From positions 1-46,351 of the forward strand of contig JAKBNN010000034.1 of the NCBI GenBank assembly GCA_021831025.1: a DNA stretch of 46,351 nt, written 5' to 3'. The DNA comes from a bacterium. GTDB taxonomy: Bacteria > SZUA-79 > Acidulodesulfobacterales > Acidulodesulfobacteraceae. The notes beneath the pieces are model-generated. The model was not told where the DNA came from, did no database searches, and saw only the letters and a program-made list of their open reading frames with translations. A program made the position numbers and the translations under genes. Positions 44,418 to 46,351 of the stretch are shown here, one piece after another. How positions within the stretch are numbered: the stretch's first letter is position 1; each line of letters opens with the position of its first letter.

Positions 44418-46169
44418 TTAATTACCCATTTGCTTGATAAGAAGATTTTTATAAATACCGTTAACCTCGATTAACTCTTCATGGTTTCCGCTTTCAACTA
44501 TCTCACCATTGTCCAAAACATATATGGTATCGGCTCTTTTTACCGTGGACAGCCTGTGGGCAATGATTATCGCAATTTTATTTTGGCACAGGCCGTATGG
44601 GTTTTCATCCGTTCCAAACAGGGCGCCCTGAATCTCTTTTTCGGACTCGCTGTCCAAAGAAGAGGTAGCTTCGTCGAGTACAATTATAGGGGCATTTTTC
44701 AAAAAAGCCCTGGCAATGAGTATCCTTTGTTTTTCCCCTCCTGAAAGCCTTAATCCTGCTTCATCGACAATCGTGTCATAACCGTTTGGAAGTTTCATAA
44801 TGAAATCATGGGCAAAAGCAAATTCAGAAGCCTTTATTATATCCTTCATGTCTTTGGAAAAACTGCCGTAAGCGATATTAAACCTGATTGATTCATTAAA
44901 TAAAATTACCTGCTGCGATACATAAGAAATAGTATTTCTTAAATCCTTTAAATTAAATTCACGGGTATTTATTCCGTTAATTAATATTTCCCCGCTGCCC
45001 GGATCGTAAAAACGGGGTATTAACATCGAAATAGTGCTTTTACCCGCCCCTGAATAACCCACGATAGCAATCGTTTTACCCTTTAGCGCTTTAATATTTA
45101 TGTTTTTTAAGTCGTAACCCTTGCTTTTATCATAACTAAAATAAAGGTTTTTTATCTCCAAGCTGTCTATTTCTTTCGGCACGGGACGCTCGCCGCCTAC
45201 TTTTTCGGGTTCGCCGTCTATTATCTCAAAAATCCGCGTTCCCGCCGCAATACCTTCCTGCAAGCTATTGTTTAGCCGTGACAGGCTTTTAACCGGCTCG
45301 TAAAGCAAGAGAATTGCGGTTAAAAAAGAAAAGAAATTGCCGGGGGTATAGCCGAATTTTATTACCTGCAACCCCCCTACAAATATGATGAGGGAAACGG
45401 AAACGCCGCCTATTAATTCAACAAACGGTACGGTTAATCCCCTTATCTTTGTCATTCTCATTAAGAATCTATAGAGATTGTCCGACAATTTTTTAAAACG
45501 GCTAATCTCAAGTTCTTCCATATTATAAGCCTTTACCGTCCTTAAACTTGAAATGGTTTCATCTAAAAACTTGGTAATATTACCCATTTCTGTCTGCGTA
45601 TCCGTGCTTGTTTTTCTCGCTTTTTTCCCGAGCAACGTAACGGGAATTATAACCACGGGAAATAATACAAAAACGACTATCGCCAGATAAAAGTCCATAT
45701 AAAATACGACAACGATAAGCACGAGTATTGTCAATATATCCTTCATAACGGCGCTTACCGAATCTGAAACCGTTCTTTGAATAATATTTATATCGTAGGT
45801 TATTCTTGCAATTAAAACGCCTGTCGGAATCTTGTTTAATTTTGGGACGGGAAATTTTACGATAGCGGAATAGACCTCGTCTCTTAATGTTCTTATTATG
45901 TTCTGCCCGACATTACCTATATAATAAAACTCCGCATAATAGAAAATGTTTTTCACCACAAAAATGGCCATCACGAGAATCGGAATCAATAGGAGGTCTT
46001 CGTAGCTTTTTGTTATAAATATGTTGTTTATGAGGGGTTTGACGACATAAGCAAGAAGTCCCGTTAAAACAGAAACTATAGCCATACTTATCATAGCTAA
46101 TATCAATCTTTTTTTATAAGGAAGTATATAAGGAACCAACCTTTTTAGGATATTAAAGTCTTTTTTCAT
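44418..46169 (-). CDS. msbA: Lipid A export ABC transporter MsbA
   Basis: A half-transporter of 583 residues that flips lipid A-core across the inner membrane as a dimer. The six-helix domain occupies about residues 15-320. The nucleotide-binding domain has Walker A GYSGAGKST at about residue 370, signature LSGGEKQR at about 475, Walker B IIVLDEAT just after it, and the switch His in IAHRLSTVK. The position next to waaA and a probable lpxB supports lipid A as substrate over other ABC exporter roles. Confidence 0.9.
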   Translation of the reverse strand: MKKDFNILKRLVPYILPYKKRLILAMISMAIVSVLTGLLAYVVKPLINNIFITKSYEDLLLIPILVMAIFVVKNIFYYAEFYYIGNVGQNIIRTLRDEVYSAIVKFPVPKLNKIPTGVLIARITYDINIIQRTVSDSVSAVMKDILTILVLIVVVFYMDFYLAIVVFVLFPVVIIPVTLLGKKARKTSTDTQTEMGNITKFLDETISSLRTVKAYNMEELEISRFKKLSDNLYRFLMRMTKIRGLTVPFVELIGGVSVSLIIFVGGLQVIKFGYTPGNFFSFLTAILLLYEPVKSLSRLNNSLQEGIAAGTRIFEIIDGEPEKVGGERPVPKEIDSLEIKNLYFSYDKSKGYDLKNINIKALKGKTIAIVGYSGAGKSTISMLIPRFYDPGSGEILINGINTREFNLKDLRNTISYVSQQVILFNESIRFNIAYGSFSKDMKDIIKASEFAFAHDFIMKLPNGYDTIVDEAGLRLSGGEKQRILIARAFLKNAPIIVLDEATSSLDSESEKEIQGALFGTDENPYGLCQNKIAIIIAHRLSTVKRADTIYVLDNGEIVESGNHEELIEVNGIYKNLLIKQMGN

Positions 46170-46208
46170 AGCAATTTTTGACTTGCCTTGGGGGTTAAAG
46201 GTTAAAAA

Positions 46209-46351
46209 TTAAACACTTTTTAATATTTTATCATATATCAAATTAGCGGATGCTTCAAGCGGATTAACACTGGTTTTCAAGGTGGAAATTACATTTGAAA
46301 TTTCATCTATCATAGAGTTTTTATATAAATCGTCTCTTAAAATTTTGTCTA
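46209..46351 (-). CDS. lpxB: Partial gene, probable lipid-A-disaccharide synthase C-terminus
   Basis: The window edge cuts this minus-strand frame, leaving 46 codons and a TAA at 46209-46211. The tail reads NVISTLKTSVNPLEASANLI and ends YDKILKSV. A terminal helix of the type 'N-P-x-x-x-A-A-x-x-I' is how LpxB and related GT-B enzymes end, and lpxB-msbA-waaA is a common order. The identification rests mainly on context. The stop lies 39 bp before msbA, consistent with one operon. Confidence 0.4.
   Translation of the reverse strand, partial: DKILRDDLYKNSMIDEISNVISTLKTSVNPLEASANLIYDKILKSV

Overview
The window looks like core chromosome of an AT-rich, Gram-negative bacterium. Genes for lipopolysaccharide assembly (waaA, msbA, the tail of a probable lpxB and a LapA/LapB-like protein) imply an outer membrane. 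The gene orders ispE-spoVG-tRNA-Gln-prs-ctc-pth-ychF and rplU-rpmA-obgE-proB-proA-nadD-rsfS, together with a sigma-54 response regulator, resemble deltaproteobacterial (Desulfobacterota-like) chromosomes. This placement is inference from gene content and order; no 16S gene is present. I see no prophage, CRISPR array, or complete insertion sequence with a transposase.

Layout. 1-402: gene-free, with a 15-C run, two hairpins and then a clear sigma-70 promoter. 403-975: an acetate-family (SatP/YaaH) carrier closed by a terminator that can work in both directions. 1029-4762 (minus): glycosyltransferase, membrane-anchored TPR protein, ABC ATPase and ABC permease. 4847-5485 (plus): MarC. 5482-24871 (minus): one very long co-directional run, nuoABCD-[NuoF/GltD hybrid]-nuoGHIJKLMN, then ispE (overlapping nuoN), spoVG, tRNA-Gln, prs, ctc, pth and ychF. 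24968-25231: a structured MITE-like element with inverted repeats and a 5-bp target duplication. 25237-29578 (minus): pepA, a chemoreceptor-tail remnant, and an NtrC-type regulator with its histidine kinase. 29798-43007 (plus): rplU, rpmA, obgE, proB, proA, nadD, rsfS, a LapA-LapB-like fusion, gpmI, rluD, pgeF, coaE, a degenerate GGDEF protein and rho. 43033-46351 (minus): waaA, msbA and the 3' end of a probable lpxB.

How the genes fit together. The nuo run should give a proton-pumping complex I, but its input end is unusual. There is no nuoE and no FMN-binding NuoF. In the NuoF position is a protein joining the NuoF C-terminal iron-sulfur segment to a GltD-like FAD/NAD(P) oxidoreductase. The rplU-rho run collects ribosome biogenesis and translation-linked genes, proline, NAD and CoA biosynthesis, glycolysis, cell-wall/LPS quality control and transcription termination.

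The most notable points are the altered complex I electron-input module, a two-member family of palindromic MITE-like elements (one inside the nuo operon, one beside pepA), a natural LapA-LapB-type fusion, and an rsfS gene that appears to lack any ATG/GTG/TTG start at its expected N-terminus.
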